64,000 nucleotides of DNA from Brachycybe producta (GCA_036925085.1 JAUPFP010000026.1:2025001-2089000), one strand, 5' to 3'. Shown: positions 1 through 12,139, counted from the stretch's first letter. The notes: a model not told the origin generated them from the sequence alone. Program-made: numbers and translations.

Positions 1-494
1 GAGATGGCTGAGCAAGCAATTGCGAATGTGCGCTGGCAAATAATACACAACAAACCAGCAAAACCAAAGGCTGGTTAAAATAAGACTTTAATGAACCGTA
101 TAAAACAATGTAAAGTAACATATGGCTCGTATATACAAAGTAATAGCAGGCTTTTATGAATCTTGCCTGACGGATAGAACTCAATTTAAAAGAGAGTCCC
201 AACCAACATCTGCTTCCCAAATAAATTCCTAAGGATGTATGTACTAATAACCATGGCAGCTCGACAGGGACTAGTGCAAACTGTCTACACCGGAGAAACA
301 TCCGGAGATAGTTCCCATATTGTTGCATATTACTAATTTTTGTTTCAAGATTACTGTTTTATTTTGAAACCAGGGGCATTCGGGGACAAGCAATAGAACC
401 ATTTAGTGACATGGCTAAACCAGTAGTGACTTTGTTTCAGAAACCTGTTGACGTTCGAAATGTTTCCACTTGTTACATCTATTTTGACAAGCCT
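1..494. other. Upstream intronic DNA, nothing recognised
   Basis: No exon or clear repeat was recognised here. It lies upstream of the first readable DNAJC13 exon at 1798, so it is presumably intron of that gene. Confidence 0.4.
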
Positions 495-1545
495 TAAGAG
501 GCGACATCACAAAATTACTTCGAAAAATCTCTGCAAAGAGCGCTAGCATCGTTTATTCGTTGAGCCCATAGATCCAATGTTTAAAAAAATGTTAATGTTT
601 AGAATATACAGTCGCGGCAATATGTTTATTTTTCATATTTAAAGTTGTCCAATATTAAGTTTTCAAAGTGCAATGTGTACCTTAATGTGCAGTGTAAGGC
701 AGCTAGGTTTGTTTGTGGCAGGCATAAATTTACAGATCGTGTCACTGAGATGCTGTGAGTGCTACAATGGCATAGTTAGGCACATCGCAGGGCTGAGTTA
801 AGTTTGAAATTGTTTGGAAAAATAACACGTGATTGATTGTCCTAAACCACTGTCTAGTGATGTCCGTAAAGCATTATACATAAGCAGGGCTGACTACTCT
901 AGGAAAATTAGGGAGATTTTTGCTAAGACAGATTCATATTACTGGTCTTTTTTTCCTAGAGTTATAAGACAATGGAACTCTCTTCCTGAGGAAGTGGTGA
1001 ATGGGGGATGATATTATTTTTTTTTTAATATATATGCTTGACAATGCTAAATGTTGCATGTGGATTTTTATGTCCATCTGCCATAGGCATATTTGTCTGC
1101 TAGCAGAGTACTTTTTGTAATTGTAATTGTAACGTAAAAATAATTTTAAGAAAACTGCAAGAAAATCAGCACGTGTAAAAAAAATTTAAATTAAATTAAA
1201 TTCTACAAGCATTTTAATGGATGTTTTTTTGCTTACGAGCATGTACTCGATGGAGTTTAACATAAGAGTTAGAAATTTGCGATTTTGAAATAGTTTTTAA
1301 AAATAGAACCGCACTAACCAATTTTTTGTCATTCTATCACTCGATCAGCATATATTTAAGGTGCACAATGCACTATAAAAATTTAATATTGGACAACTTA
1401 AAATATGAAAAATAAATATATTGCCGCGATTGTGTATTTTAAAAATTAACATTTTTTCTTTAACAACCGGTCTATGGGCTCAATAGAAAAACTTTGCTAG
1501 TGCTCTTTGCGCAGATTTTTAAAAGTAATTTTGTGAAGTAGAAAA
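495..1545. mobile_element. Foldback element with long inverted repeats (family FB), interrupted
   Basis: The left arm begins TAAGAGGCGACATCAC and includes the family's 'gagcgctagcatcg' block. The right arm returns as the reverse complement and ends near 1545, where it is truncated. The same arms recur at 20879, 22962, 26189 and 38605. No coding sequence belongs to the element itself. A LINE fragment (687-1132) sits between the arms. Confidence 0.75.
687..1132 (+). mobile_element. 5'-truncated LINE 3' end (family LINE-A)
   Basis: Translation (829-1011 plus upstream pieces) gives the C-terminal part of a non-LTR retrotransposon ORF2, with the signatures AARFVCGRHKFTD and FFPRVIRQWNSLPEE, broken by stop codons. 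The copy ends in a short repeated tail (gtaattgtaattgtaa). The same protein segment is better preserved at 21191-22180 on the minus strand. It is a dead fragment. Confidence 0.8.
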
Positions 1546-1797
1546 TGAATAATTACTTACGTGCATATATTAATTATTTTTCTAAATGCATTGCACATTT
1601 GCTTAATAAAATGGATTTACAAAGTGGTTTTTTTTTCTATTTTGTTAAATAGTTATCTTTTACGGGAAATATTTCTTTCTTTAGATGTGTTTTTGTAACA
1701 TACAATTTACCAATATGAGTGTACAAACCCAAAGTTTTAACAACATATTCTTGTAGTTGTGAAATTACTTATTGATTATTGACTTCATGTTTACAAG

Positions 1798-1914
1798 GGT
1801 GAGAGTGATCCACTTTTTGGTGCAGAGTTTTTATTTTCCATTCACAAGAAAGAGCTTTACATCGGAAGCGTATTTGTTAGGATTTATAACGAGCAACCGA
1901 CATTCCCCATTGAG
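1798..1914 (+). CDS. DNAJC13: DNAJC13/RME-8 orthologue, exon a (39 codons)
   Basis: This is the first of ten coding exons in the window and encodes GESDPLFGAEFLFSIHKKEL and onwards to NEQPTFPIE. It is bounded by an acceptor ending tttacaag and the donor GTAATG, phase 0/0. DNAJC13 (RME-8) is a large endosomal DnaJ-domain protein that recruits Hsc70 and works with the retromer and WASH machinery on early endosomes. The J domain lies in earlier exons outside the window. The family call rests on the whole chain: the segments [40 protein letters not shown] and AGYLTA..GVAGYL match the C-terminal armadillo-like region and tail of DNAJC13 as I know it. The ten exons sum to 1509 nt, 502 residues plus stop, with no frame conflict. 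Confidence 0.93.
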
Positions 1915-1988
1915 GTAATGTTTATTAATTTTATTTATCGTATTATATTAACTATTCATGTGTGCTATCTTTTTTTTTGTAATAATAG

Positions 1989-2163
1989 AATGCTAAAAGT
2001 TTTACCATAGACCTGTTGGATTATTTATCTTCTCAAGATCAATATTTGCATTCATTGGTGACTTTGGCTCAAAATGGGTCTCCGAACATGTTATCCAATG
2101 ACCATGTACTGAATGTAGAAATGGCATTAAAAGCTCTTAGTAATGTCATAAAGAATTATGCTG
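1989..2163 (+). CDS. DNAJC13: DNAJC13 exon b
   Basis: The acceptor aataatag precedes AAT GCT AAA; the donor is G|GTGAGT and the exon ends in phase 1. It encodes NAKSFTIDLLDYLSSQD through ALSNVIKNYA, an alpha-helical repeat segment. The intron before it is only 74 bp. Confidence 0.9.
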
Positions 2164-4320
2164 GTGAGTGGTTTCTATTAATATTACTAGTATTCGTTAC
2201 AACAAAGTTGTTCATTGATTATGTCATAATTTACACATTTCTGCATTTTTCATTTGGTATTCATAACTTTCAATTTAATTTAAGGTTTTATGTCCTATGT
2301 TAAAATTTCCAGGGAACCCTCGGAAATGGTTAAGTCTGTTTCCGGAATTCCAGGATTGCAAAAATGGCCGTGTCATTTTGAGTTTTAATTTCTTAAAGTT
2401 GCAAGTGACGGTTGAACCTTCAGTTATCAATTTATACAGATATAATCTGCTCTATAGTAGTCCAAATCTATAGTTAGTTCAAATTTGGATCTTTGGTACT
2501 TTTTTCCCTCTACCATTTGTAGCGGAAACAAAACGTATTCCTTTGTGGAATTGTACTCCATGCTATGCACTTTAGCAGACTCTAACTATTTATTCTTTAA
2601 GATGATTTATCTTTTAAGTCCCCAAACCAGCGAAGCTGTCACTGACAGAGGCGATTATCTGACAGTGGTTGCTGTGAAGATCCTGTTGATTTAAGCAGGT
2701 TCTTGAAGTGATCATCAGCAATGGTCAGAATGTTGCAAAACAATTAAGATACAAAGAAAAAAGTGCGGTTGTGCATGTGTATTATGCAATAAGAAACAAA
2801 AGCCCAGGCAGCAGTGATATTTACCATTAGAAGATGACAAAAATAATTACAATTACAATTAGTACTCTGTTAGCAGCCAAACGTAAAGCATGAATGGCTT
2901 ATTATCTAGAAATCCCTGTAAATTTAAACAAGGGCATTCAAAGATCCTCAAAGAATTATTAGCGAGAACTGATAAATATTTTTTCCCCACATGTTATTAA
3001 ACTATGGCATTATCTTCTAGTAGATTGTTCTTTCATGGGACAATTTCAATTTTGTCTAAATGGCAATCATTTATGATCGGGAGCAATCCCCCCCTGCCCC
3101 AAGGCTTTTGAGCTGATTGCAAATTACTGAGTTGAATTGAATTGAAAAGTGCATAACTATAACAGATATGGCAAAATATGTTTACGGATTTCATTTTTTG
3201 CCAATTACTACCCCCATGTATGAAATTTCATGAAAATGGAAGATATTCAGATTGAAAATATTTTTGGTTGATTTAGTATAGAATGACGGTATATTATCAA
3301 CATTTAGTTGCACTCACTAATCAGAAAACTGTGTGACAGTTTTGATTTTTTTGTATGGTCAATTGCACTAAACTTGTATAATTTTGATTGCGGGGGTTTA
3401 CAGATTCTGTTATTATTGTTTTTCATAATACGTTTGTTTTGTATATAGGTGTTGAAATTCAGTGTATAGGACACTTTAAAATGTTGTTCTGTTTTCTGCA
3501 ACTTAATGGTTGTGCAATCATCCAACAGCTTGTTTTGGAGGTATGTATAAGTTTGCTCTGAGGAGCAAACTCTTTCTTCTCTTAGGGAAGGTTTATACTC
3601 CAAACTTTGCTAAGATATGCAAGCTTTTGAAGCTCCTAAAAACTAGCTCCCGAAAGCTTACCTTGTTCATAGAAACATGTGGTTTTGCAAGGTTTGCGAT
3701 ATTTTCTAACCTTTATGCCCTATAAAACAGTTACATAAAACAATAGAACCTTTCCCTTCTGGAAGAAAAAAGGTGTGACTTGTTCACCCCATTTGCGTAT
3801 TCATTTTCTGTTTGGTGCTTTGAATTGCTAAGCTTTAAAAAGTTGAACAATTTCAAAAACGAAGGTAAAAACCTGGAGCTCTTACGTCATTTTTGACACC
3901 TAACATCTGTATAACATTTTTTTTTTCTCTTTGCCAAAATGGAAAGTCCCAGATAGCGTTTTTCAAATATTTTTAATGGTTGTATATCCTAAACGTGTAT
4001 TTTCCTAACTTGAATCAATTACAAGCATATATACCATCATCACAATTTTTCGCATTATGGCATACAACCTGTCCCAATTGTTTCTTGTTAATGTTATCTC
4101 ATTGCATTCAGTATAGTAATTATTTTTTTCTGTACTATACTTGTTTGACAGATTATTTTAGGTGTAACAAGCAACAAAGAATGCATAAAAGACATTTCTG
4201 CTATGGAAGTATTGCCTTACTTATTACTAGTCTTGCATTCATTATTGACAGGTTAATGTAGTCTGATATTTTGTAGCTAGTGTTTACCCACATGTAATGT
4301 TAAAATGTTATTTATTTCAG
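2164..4320. other. DNAJC13 intron with LINE and MITE fragments
   Basis: It holds a minus-strand LINE-A tail (about 2838-2880, repeated attacaatt), a LINE-B 3' end (2925-3146, ending in repeated ttgaa) and a truncated copy (about 3588-3900) of the MITE found intact at 54072-54450. No exon was seen. Confidence 0.65.
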
Positions 4321-4395
4321 AACGCTTAACTGTATTGGATATTTTGCACTCACTCACGTCCAACACTGCAATTGTGAAGGAATGTTTGTCAAAAG
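4321..4395 (+). CDS. DNAJC13: DNAJC13 exon c
   Basis: The acceptor is tttatttcag and the donor G|GTAAGC. The first two bases complete the Glu codon begun in exon b. It encodes ERLTVLDILHSLTSNTAIVK to CLSK and ends in phase 1. Confidence 0.9.
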
Positions 4396-5217
4396 GTAAG
4401 CAGCTATCTAAAAATTCTAGTTAATTTTTATGTTATGTATATTGCTCCCATTAGTGAAATTCTCTATTTGCTCACTGTTGTGTTTGTATTTTAGAACTTA
4501 AAAGTATTCAAAGTTGTGAAGATAAAAAGACACACTCTTTGTTTTGCACAGTAGAGAAATTTGTGTTTATTTTCTGTAAGAAATAGACATTACGTAACAC
4601 GTACACTGATATTTATACATTTGTGGGGTAATAAGGAAATCCTCAAATGGGAAGGCCTTAGGGCTTATGATCCTTTTGAGGACCCAGATCTTTACCTGTT
4701 AAATGTGTCATATCTCTAAACAATGGGATTGGGTCATTGGATTAGCTCGGATAACACGGAACCTCGGATAATGGGTCACGTGATCATAGGCGCCAAGTTT
4801 TCAAAACTTAAACGAGATGCTCAGCAACTCACGTATAATTTTTGGTGGTCCTTCATAAAATATACAGCATTGTTTCTTTGATTATCGGATGAGGCGTTGC
4901 TTTTTAGAGGTTCTATTGTGCTAATGGCAGTATTTGATGTGACTGCAACCAGTTGATAGCACATAATCAGCACACGATTTGGCAGTTGCTGGTATAAAAT
5001 TAGATAAAATAATAAAATATAAACATTTTCAATGGGTGCTTGATCGCAAGAACACCCAAAGAGTCAGTGTTTAAGCGTGTGATCCTGTGAAACAGCGAAC
5101 AACTCAAAGTGCACTGCACTCGAATCACAGTGTAAAAAGTAGTGTGTATGGAAACCCATTTTAACACCACCAGCACTATGTTAATAATCAATTTTACCAT
5201 TGTTGCCATTTTTATAG
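4396..5217. other. DNAJC13 intron, nothing recognised
   Basis: AT-rich DNA with no exon, repeat family or RNA gene that I could recognise. Confidence 0.4.
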
Positions 5218-5418
5218 GTGCAGTTATTTATTTGCTCGACCAATTTTGCAACTCCTCTGATGTCAAGCTGCGTTTGAAAACAGCAGAACTATTATCAAAG
5301 ATGGTTGCAGACAAGTTAGTGGGTCCTAAGCTGAAGATTCTTCTGTCAAAATTCCTTCCTCCGATCTTCATGGATGCTATGCGAGATTCTGCAGAGACAA
5401 GCATTCATATGTTTGAAG
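5218..5418 (+). CDS. DNAJC13: DNAJC13 exon d
   Basis: The acceptor is tttttatag and the donor G|GTAAAT. It encodes AVIYLLDQFCNSSDVKL through AETSIHMFE, an armadillo/HEAT-like helical stretch, after a shared Gly codon. It enters and leaves in phase 1, matching its neighbours. Confidence 0.9.
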
Positions 5419-5487
5419 GTAAATTACTTAAAGAAACCCACTAATATTTATTTGAAGTCATTTTTTTTCTTCTAATTAAATATAAAG

Positions 5488-5569
5488 GAACGCAGGAGAA
5501 CCCTGAAATAATTTGGAATGATGACGTTCGAAAGAAAGTATGTTCCGTTGTCACCAGCTTAAAAAACAA
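5488..5569 (+). CDS. DNAJC13: DNAJC13 exon e
   Basis: The acceptor is aatataaag and the donor AA|GTGAGT. It encodes TQENPEIIWNDDVRKKV to SLKN with a split Lys codon at the 3' end. The upstream intron is 69 bp. Confidence 0.88.
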
Positions 5570-5732
5570 GTGAGTGCTTTGAAACATAGTTTATTAGTTA
5601 TTACTGTATTTGCACTTAAAACAACTGATTGAAACACCTGATTAACGTATTTATTTATACATAATGTATGTTACCGCTAAAGTGGATAACATTTCATGAA
5701 GAAATCTACAAAATCACCAATAGCCACTAAAT

Positions 5733-5795
5733 ATCCAAAATTCATGGTGTTTTAGGAAACTTCAACCGTTTCCTAAAACGCCATGAATTTTGGAT
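5733..5795. repeat. Near-perfect 28-bp hairpin
   Basis: Arms at 5733-5760 and 5768-5795 pair with one mismatch around a 7-nt loop, inside a DNAJC13 intron. No larger inverted-repeat element was delimited around it. Confidence 0.8.
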
Positions 5796-7449
5796 TCATA
5801 GTAAAAACTGGTTGGGGGGTGCGATTTTGATGAATGGCGGAACGGTAGGAACAGGCAGAGGCGTAGCTAGGGAACTGCCAGACCCGCAACTTCGGCGGGG
5901 GGGGGGCGTAGGAGGTTTGGGGATGTGCATAAAAAAATAATTGAATAAATTAATCGAGCGATTCCGAATCACTCGTTTAATTTATTCAGTTATTTTCGAA
6001 AATAAATCGACTTTCATTTAATATTTACTTTTAAAAACTGCATAGTTGCACCAGTAAATCTTCATAGAGATCATGGGCACGGGGACACGGACACCTCACA
6101 TGTGAATTCACACATAGCCATCTAATGGCAACATTTGTAGTTAATTCTAATAGAAATCTATTAGTCACACCTTAAGCAATTATTGTGCATGTAAATTTTT
6201 TTTGGGGGGATGCTATTTTGATGAACGGCAGAACGGTCGGAATAACCGTACGAATAGTCGGAAAAATAGTAGGAACAATCGAAACGTAAGGTTTAGTTAA
6301 TTTAATCCTGTTGTTGAGGGTCTGGCGGGCGAAGCCTTCAGTTTTTAAAGTTTAATTCATTAAATTAGTTCAATGTTCCAACTGTTCCCTAATTTTATCA
6401 ACGGGAGGAACGGTCGAAACAATGAACAAAATTGATTTAATAATTCTTTAAAAACTGGGGGCTGCGCCCCACGAGCCCTTTGCCTAACTAATATAACCTT
6501 TCCACTGTTAAAACTGTTGTTCTGACTGTTCCTACTGTCCCCAAACCAAAATATCACCTCACTCGAATGGCTGATGTTTCCCCCGGACTTAAATTCTACA
6601 GAGAGCTTTCTGAACATCATCGTTCGTAATGATTAAGGAGATTGCATGATTATACTACAATAGTAGAGCTGAAAAGTGCCATTTTAGCTGCTTTGGGGCA
6701 GAATTTTTGGTAATTTGTTTATAAATATATATTTAAACGTATGTAGAAGAGAATAAGTTATAAAACATCAGGACAGTCGTAAACCTTAGTAATTTTAATG
6801 TTACTGTTGTTCATTAGTGCATCTATAATTGTGAAACAGTCATTTTCCAGTTTATTTTTTTAATTTTTACCTTTTTAAGAAAAAAATTTTTACCTAGTGG
6901 AAAGTTTATAATATAAGATGCTCTCTTTATGTTGAAAATTTCAGGCGAATCCATCAGTTTTAACACGAGTTATAGCCAATTTCTGTGGTTCGTCTATATG
7001 TATAAAATGCACTATATTTGATTTAAAAATAGGGAGTCATAAAATGGGCGCCATTTGCCAACTGTAAATTCATGTCAGGTGATGGTGCTGTGCACATATG
7101 AAAAACTAACTATCAAAACCACTGACTTGACTATTTTATAAATACTTTTGATATAATGATCTGCTATTTATGCCTAGGTTTTTTTTTTAACTTTTTTTAG
7201 TAGCTGCAATGTATTTTGTATGTTTATAGATTATACAGAATGTTTTAATGTTTCATACTTAATGAATTTTAATTGAACAGTAAGCCTTAAAGCCCCCTCC
7301 TTCCTAGGTCTCGCCGTATGGCCCGCAATGAATTTTGGAAATAACTATAATTTTATTTTTAATTTTAAAAATGCTAAGTTACATGTATGTGAAAAATGAG
7401 AGAGCTTCTAGTTTTTAAAGTGCTGGCTTGTTTTTTTTTTTAATTTTAG
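5796..7449. other. DNAJC13 intron, unassigned repeats
   Basis: It contains a G-run near 5897-5907 next to a 'gaggcgtagctaggg' phrase typical of old dispersed repeats, and two related 'gaacggtcggaa' segments near 5838 and 6230. No coding exon was seen. Confidence 0.4.
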
Positions 7450-7666
7450 GCATCTCGAATGTCAGCGAAACAATCCACAGACATTATGGAAGTTGCCTAA
7501 TGATTTTTCTAATGTTTACTCTGGAATGCACAATGAAATTGTTGTAAGCGGTGTGTATTTGCGTTTGTTTTTAAAAAACCCGTCATGGGTTATTCGAAAA
7601 CCCAAAGAATTTCTCGGTGATTTGCTTTGTACGTGCTTGGACCTTATGAACAGGGATAGGACTGAT
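7450..7666 (+). CDS. DNAJC13: DNAJC13 exon f
   Basis: The acceptor is taattttag and the donor GAT|GTGAGT. It encodes HLECQRNNPQTLWKLPNDF, then the signature VVSGVYLRLFLKNPSWVIRK PKEFL, one of the best conserved blocks of the DNAJC13 C-terminal half. Confidence 0.93.
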
Positions 7667-7756
7667 GTGAGTTACTTGTTATATTTTACCAGTGAATATC
7701 TTGGCATCTTAAGATATGCAGATATATATAAAAAAATAATGGCATAATAATTTCAG

Positions 7757-7936
7757 AACGAAATGTTGGAAATTGTGACCTCTGCAATAGTCAGCTTGTT
7801 TCAAGCGCAGCCGACTTTAGCTGATCTTGTTCCAAATCAAGGCCATATACCTCGAATGCTAAATGCTATTGGAAACAAAAACGATGTTGTGCCTAAATAC
7901 TGTTTGATTATTTTGCATCAACTCGCTCACAACAAG
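7757..7936 (+). CDS. DNAJC13: DNAJC13 exon g
   Basis: The acceptor is aatttcag and the donor AAG|GTACTG; 60 codons, phase 0/0. It encodes NEMLEIVTSAIVSLFQAQPT LADLVPNQGHIPRML through ILHQLAHNK, helical repeats of the C-terminal region. The upstream intron is 90 bp. Confidence 0.93.
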
Positions 7937-7993
7937 GTACTGTTTTACTTCTGTTAAATTTTCAATTAAATGTTGATTTATTTTAATTCATTT

Positions 7994-8470
7994 ATGGATG
8001 CCAATAAAACTAAAGGGCACGTTTTATAGGACAGTGGTTAGACCAGCTATGTTGTATGGGTTGGAATGTTGGGCAGCCAAGAAGAGGCAAGAGGATAGAC
8101 TGCAGGTGGCTGAAATGCAAATAATACGGTTTATGTTTGGAGTAACAAGAAAGGATAGGATCAAAAATGACTATCAGAGGAGTGTAGGGGTAGCAAGTAT
8201 AGTAGAAAAGATGCAGGAAAATAGGTTGATATGGTTTGGGTATCTAACTAGGGATGAGGAGGATGCGCTGCTTAAACTGGTGATGGGGTTGGACCTGGGG
8301 GTTAAAAAGGGTAGAGGAAGGTCCAAACAAGCTTGGAATGTGGTGGTAAAACCTGATATAGAGGGGCATGTGGGGTCTCTGGGAGTGTTTGGCACAAAAT
8401 CAAAAGGAGTGGAGAGATAGAACCTGTAAGGCCAACCTTGCATACTGCGGGGAAAGGTGCAAGAAATAAT
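7994..8470 (+). mobile_element. RTE-type LINE fragment (ORF2 C-terminus and 3' tail)
   Basis: An open frame at 7998-8420 encodes the post-RT region of an RTE/BovB-like ORF2: LYGLECWAAKKRQEDRLQVA EMQIIRFMFGVTRKDRI, then EKMQENRLIWFGYL. This block is characteristic of animal RTE-class elements. It ends in an (aataatgatga)-like tail near 8475. The copy is 5'-truncated and sits in the DNAJC13 intron between exons g and h. Confidence 0.85.
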
Positions 8471-8661
8471 AATGATGAATTTGTGAAATTTATGACTTTG
8501 ATTGGGATGTTGTTTGTCAGGCAGAAAACAACATGAAACCTCTTAAAAATTTCATTTACATGTATTACATAAACAGTAAAAATGGGTTGTAACTTTTAAT
8601 AGCTATTATTAGCTTTTTTTACATTTTCTGTTTTATCATGTTTGGTTAATTTTATTTCCAG

Positions 8662-8943
8662 TTGTGTGTGCAGAATTTAGCCCACTGTGATTGCATATCA
8701 CCTATTAAAGAAGCAATGAAAATACGGACTGATATGACTGGTGTTGCATGTGAAACCCTCTACCTTATTTTTGAGAAACAACACGAGGAGCTTGTCAATC
8801 AAGCCTTAAAAGCTGATTTAATTCCATACCTCTTAACTGTACTGGAGAGTGGACTTGAAAATGTGGAAAATCCTTCTTCGACTAAAGCTCAGATTGTGAA
8901 AGCGTTGAAGTCTGCATCGAGAAGTGTTCAGTATGGCGATAAG
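8662..8943 (+). CDS. DNAJC13: DNAJC13 exon h
   Basis: The acceptor is tttatttccag and the donor AAG|GTAAGC; 94 codons, phase 0/0. It encodes LCVQNLAHCDCISPIKEAMK, a central QALKADLIPYLLTVLESGLE and STKAQIVKALKSASRSVQYG, matching the last helical repeats of DNAJC13 closely. Confidence 0.95.
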
Positions 8944-9414
8944 GTAAGCCTTTTTTTAATTAGCCAGTGTGTGGCATGTTTGACATAATACACACCGGCA
9001 TTGACGTTCTTTATCAGCCGCCTTAACGAGTTTCTGTATTCGTTCCGGGAAGAAACACATTTGGGTTGAAGAGCATAGCCAGTTCATGCGCACATTCATC
9101 ACAAATCGTGATTTAAATTAACTGACTTGTTTTCGTTAAAATCATGATTTAAATTACGATTTAAATTTTAAAAGAACATTAACAACACCATAAAAATTAA
9201 GTGATTTAAATCACATTTTGAAATTTATTTTTGGAATTTTTGGAATCTTTTATTTAAATGAATTTATTATAAGAACGTGCTTGACAGGTGTATAAACAGC
9301 TTGAACAACATGTTATGAATGGATTTTCAGTTTTTGAAAGGGCAATTTTGTGAAATTTTGTATAAATAAAAAATCTAATTTTTATAGAATAGGGTTTTCA
9401 TCACCTTATATAGC

Positions 9415-10038
9415 ATTACCGGTTTTTCGGTAATGCGGCATTACCGTAACCAGTAATACCGGTAAATTTCGGTAATAAAGCTTAAAAAATTTAATAAGCG
9501 CTTAAAAAAAACTAAAAAAATTGAAACAAAATTGCCCATGTTAAAAAGAATTTCAATAAATATATATCATGTTACATAAAACAGGTGGGTTTTTATATCT
9601 ATTTTGTCTCGATGCTTATTCTAATTTGTTGTTAAGTTTTTTTTTTTTCATGTTCCTTCTGAATATACCTATATTTAATATTTTTACGTATAATCAGAGG
9701 CGTGCTGGCCATATGGCAGCTCGGGCAAATGCCATAAGGGCCGGTATTCAATTGGGCCGGTTGTTCGTACAACTGTGTGTTTGTTGCTTGACGGGTTTTC
9801 GAATAGGTGCTGCACTTTGAATGAATTGTATAAGCCTATTAATGGTTTCAGCGTATATACTAATGTAGGGATGGCCAGCTAGAAGATTTTATGATTTTTC
9901 TTACTATTATTATTTTTACTATTATTTCTCCAAATTTTTTACCAAAAAACCAGTATTGAAAGGTTAATTTACCGGTATTACCGATGTAACAAAATAGACC
10001 GGTAATATCAGTACACCGATAACGATAAAACCGGTAAT
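9415..10038. mobile_element. Non-autonomous element with ATTACCGGTTTT inverted ends
   Basis: Both ends read ATTACCGGTTTT in inverted orientation, and further 'accggtaat' motifs repeat inside. No transposase is encoded. Upstream, 9100-9210 has several 'gatttaaatc' repeats like those inside the hAT-like element at 54499-55267. Confidence 0.6.
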
Positions 10039-10164
10039 TTAAATCCTAATATAGGATGGAAAACATCCGATGCTAGAGCTGTATTATAGGAGGGTATGGC
10101 TTATGCAGTGGCGGATCTAGGAATTTCTCATGGGGGGGTCCAATCAGAATACTGGGGTACAAAT

Positions 10165-10335
10165 TTACAATAACTTGGCTCCGCCCTTTTTATGACGACC
10201 GACAACTTCTAATTGGTTGGCTATGTAGTCTGACGTCACATGCTCCACCCTTTTCAATGTCAAACCACCCAACAAACCAATTAGAAGTTGCAGGTCGTCA
10301 TAAAAAGGGTGGAGACAACTCCTGTTTGTCCCGAT
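10165..10335. repeat. Palindromic MITE ('gctccgccctttttatgacg' type)
   Basis: The left arm has ggctccgccctttttatgac and the right arm its near reverse complement around 10300. A close relative lies at 14441-14636, and related arms form the core of the tandem elements at 17089, 24456 and 56955. Confidence 0.7.
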
Positions 10336-10743
10336 TTCTAATTGCCTGTCTTCTTTTTCTAGAGTCCCTGTATAAGTGAACCCTAATGTAAACAGCTTAT
10401 GGTTGTACAGTAGGTGGAAATTTCTTGTTTCTTGTTCATTTTGTTTTTAAAAAATAGAACTTTATCCAAGAAAAGGTTTGTTAAAAAAGTTGATTGCTCC
10501 CTTAAACAAGGAACAGTTTTATGATCCCTTAGACATTATAGTCCTATGCTATTATAGTGTGACCCTTATTTTTTAAAAAGAAAGTGAACAACACCCAAGA
10601 TTTTTCCACCCACTATACAACCCAACTCAAAACCAAGGTATCTTTTTTGTTGGGCTGACTGTATCTCTTTAGTCTGTGTTATGGTGTTCACACAATTTAA
10701 AAGTTTTCAGTTCATTAACTGTTTTCTTTCATTTGTTGTTTAT

Positions 10744-11612
10744 TGTAACGAACCACCTTGTGGTGGATAAAATATACCAAAAAGCGGTTGGCTAAGCCGC
10801 CTATTTTATCCTGGTTTGGGAGGAAGGGAACAAATTAATCCCTATCCGATTCCTCACAAGTTCTTCTTTGTTGAACTTTTACAGTAAAAATGGATCTTTT
10901 AGCTGTCTGCTACTCCTCGGGCTTTCGCCCGTTAAAAGCTGGTCGATCTTGCTGTTTCTTGAAGTCTCATCTAAAAGTGGTGATCCGGGTTTTCACCCGG
11001 ATTGTCAATTTGAGATGATGGCGATGTTAGAACTTTCGTTCTCTCCAATAAGTATAAAAAATAAGACTTGGCGATTTTAAAGCATAAGTTCAATTTATTT
11101 ACATTTTTTTCTATTCAGGTCTATCCCAAATTGGGCATAGATTCTATTTACAGAATGCTTTCAATGAATGCTCCCTTTACACAAAAATACATGGCCTTTT
11201 ATACCCAAAAAGAGGATACTGAGAACACTTTCTCAGTATGCTCTGATTGGGTAAAATCGAAATCAAAAACCAAACTGGCCGATCAAAATGATTGACCAGT
11301 GGTCAACAAAATATAGAAAAATGATTCACCGTTATTTAACACTAATATTCCTCGAAAAATATAACCCCATTGACTTAATGCTACTGCTTATCAGTGTGTT
11401 GCTTTTTGTATTAAGGGGTGAGACTGGGAGAGAAAGAGACCCAAGACCCAAAAGGTGACCCAAGGCAGGATATTGGTGTTGTCAGCTGATAGAACTAGGT
11501 CAATCCTCTGTACATCAGTACAGAGGGTTGACAAAGTTCTATGCCAATCCAAAACAAAAACGATCCACAAAAAACTAAGTGAGCCAGGAGCGCTCCTGGA
11601 CTGATCGTTTCA
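10744..11612 (-). mobile_element. Solo LTR related to element B's LTR, reverse orientation
   Basis: It starts TGTAACG and ends GTTTCA, flanked on both sides by the 4-bp repeat TTAT (10740-10743, 11613-11616). Read on the minus strand, the 11110-11330 interval matches the element B LTR: the 'gtggtcaatcattttgatcg' type block, the 'actgagaacactttctcag' hairpin and the TATA region. It is diverged and no internal element sequence remains. Confidence 0.8.
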
Positions 11613-11866
11613 TTATGATAATCAAAAAATGAAAGAAAACGAACTTTACACTCGTTTTCAGCTTATATTTTCATTTTGATATGCTAAACAAAAATCACTT
11701 TTTTTGGCCAATGGGGGGGTCCGGACCCCTCGGACCCCCCTCTTAAATCCGCCACTGGGCTTACGTTATAGTTTCTTCTCCTTGTGTGCAAGTTGCACGA
11801 TGGGTTTACTAGTGGATATAATTGTATAACTTAACATAATTGTTTTTTTTGTTTTTTTCATGTTAG

Positions 11867-11966
11867 GTTAATAGTATTCTCGAACAATCCAAAATTTGGG
11901 CTGAATACAAGGATCAAAAACATGACTTGTTCATCACTACCACTAGCACTGCTGGTTATTTAACAG
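11867..11966 (+). CDS. DNAJC13: DNAJC13 exon i
   Basis: The acceptor is catgttag and the donor G|GTACAT. It encodes [33 protein letters not shown]. The DQKHDLFI and AGYLT motifs are diagnostic of the DNAJC13 C-terminus. Confidence 0.95.
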
Positions 11967-12139
11967 GTACATATGTGTACATGTTTTCTAATAAATAAAT
12001 GGAACAAAACATGAAAAAAATCTAACAAGTGTCATAATCGAAAAGTTACGTAGTTCGGATTAAACATATGGCATCAGTAAACCCATGTTGCGCATAGACG
12101 AACTTTTTTGTGACTTGTCATTCTTTTCCACAAGATATG

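Larger units (their letters stand above)
10106..11757. mobile_element. hAT-like non-autonomous element, with nested insertions
   Basis: The termini are CAGTGGCGGATC and GATTTAAGAGG..; more precisely the right end reads ATCCGCCACTG, giving an inverted CAGTGGCGGAT. It is flanked by 8-bp repeats GGCTTATG (10098-10105) and GGCTTACG (11758-11765), one mismatch. The 8-bp duplication and CAG..CTG ends point to hAT. It holds a hairpin element (10165-10335) and a solo LTR (10744-11612). Confidence 0.75.

Noticed and set aside
5142-5217. Membrane protein start (ATG at 5142, hydrophobic LIINFTIVAIFIGAVIYLL)
   Set aside because: The hydrophobic codons are the 3' end of the intron read in frame with DNAJC13 exon d. 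The acceptor at 5217 and phase fit the exon chain.
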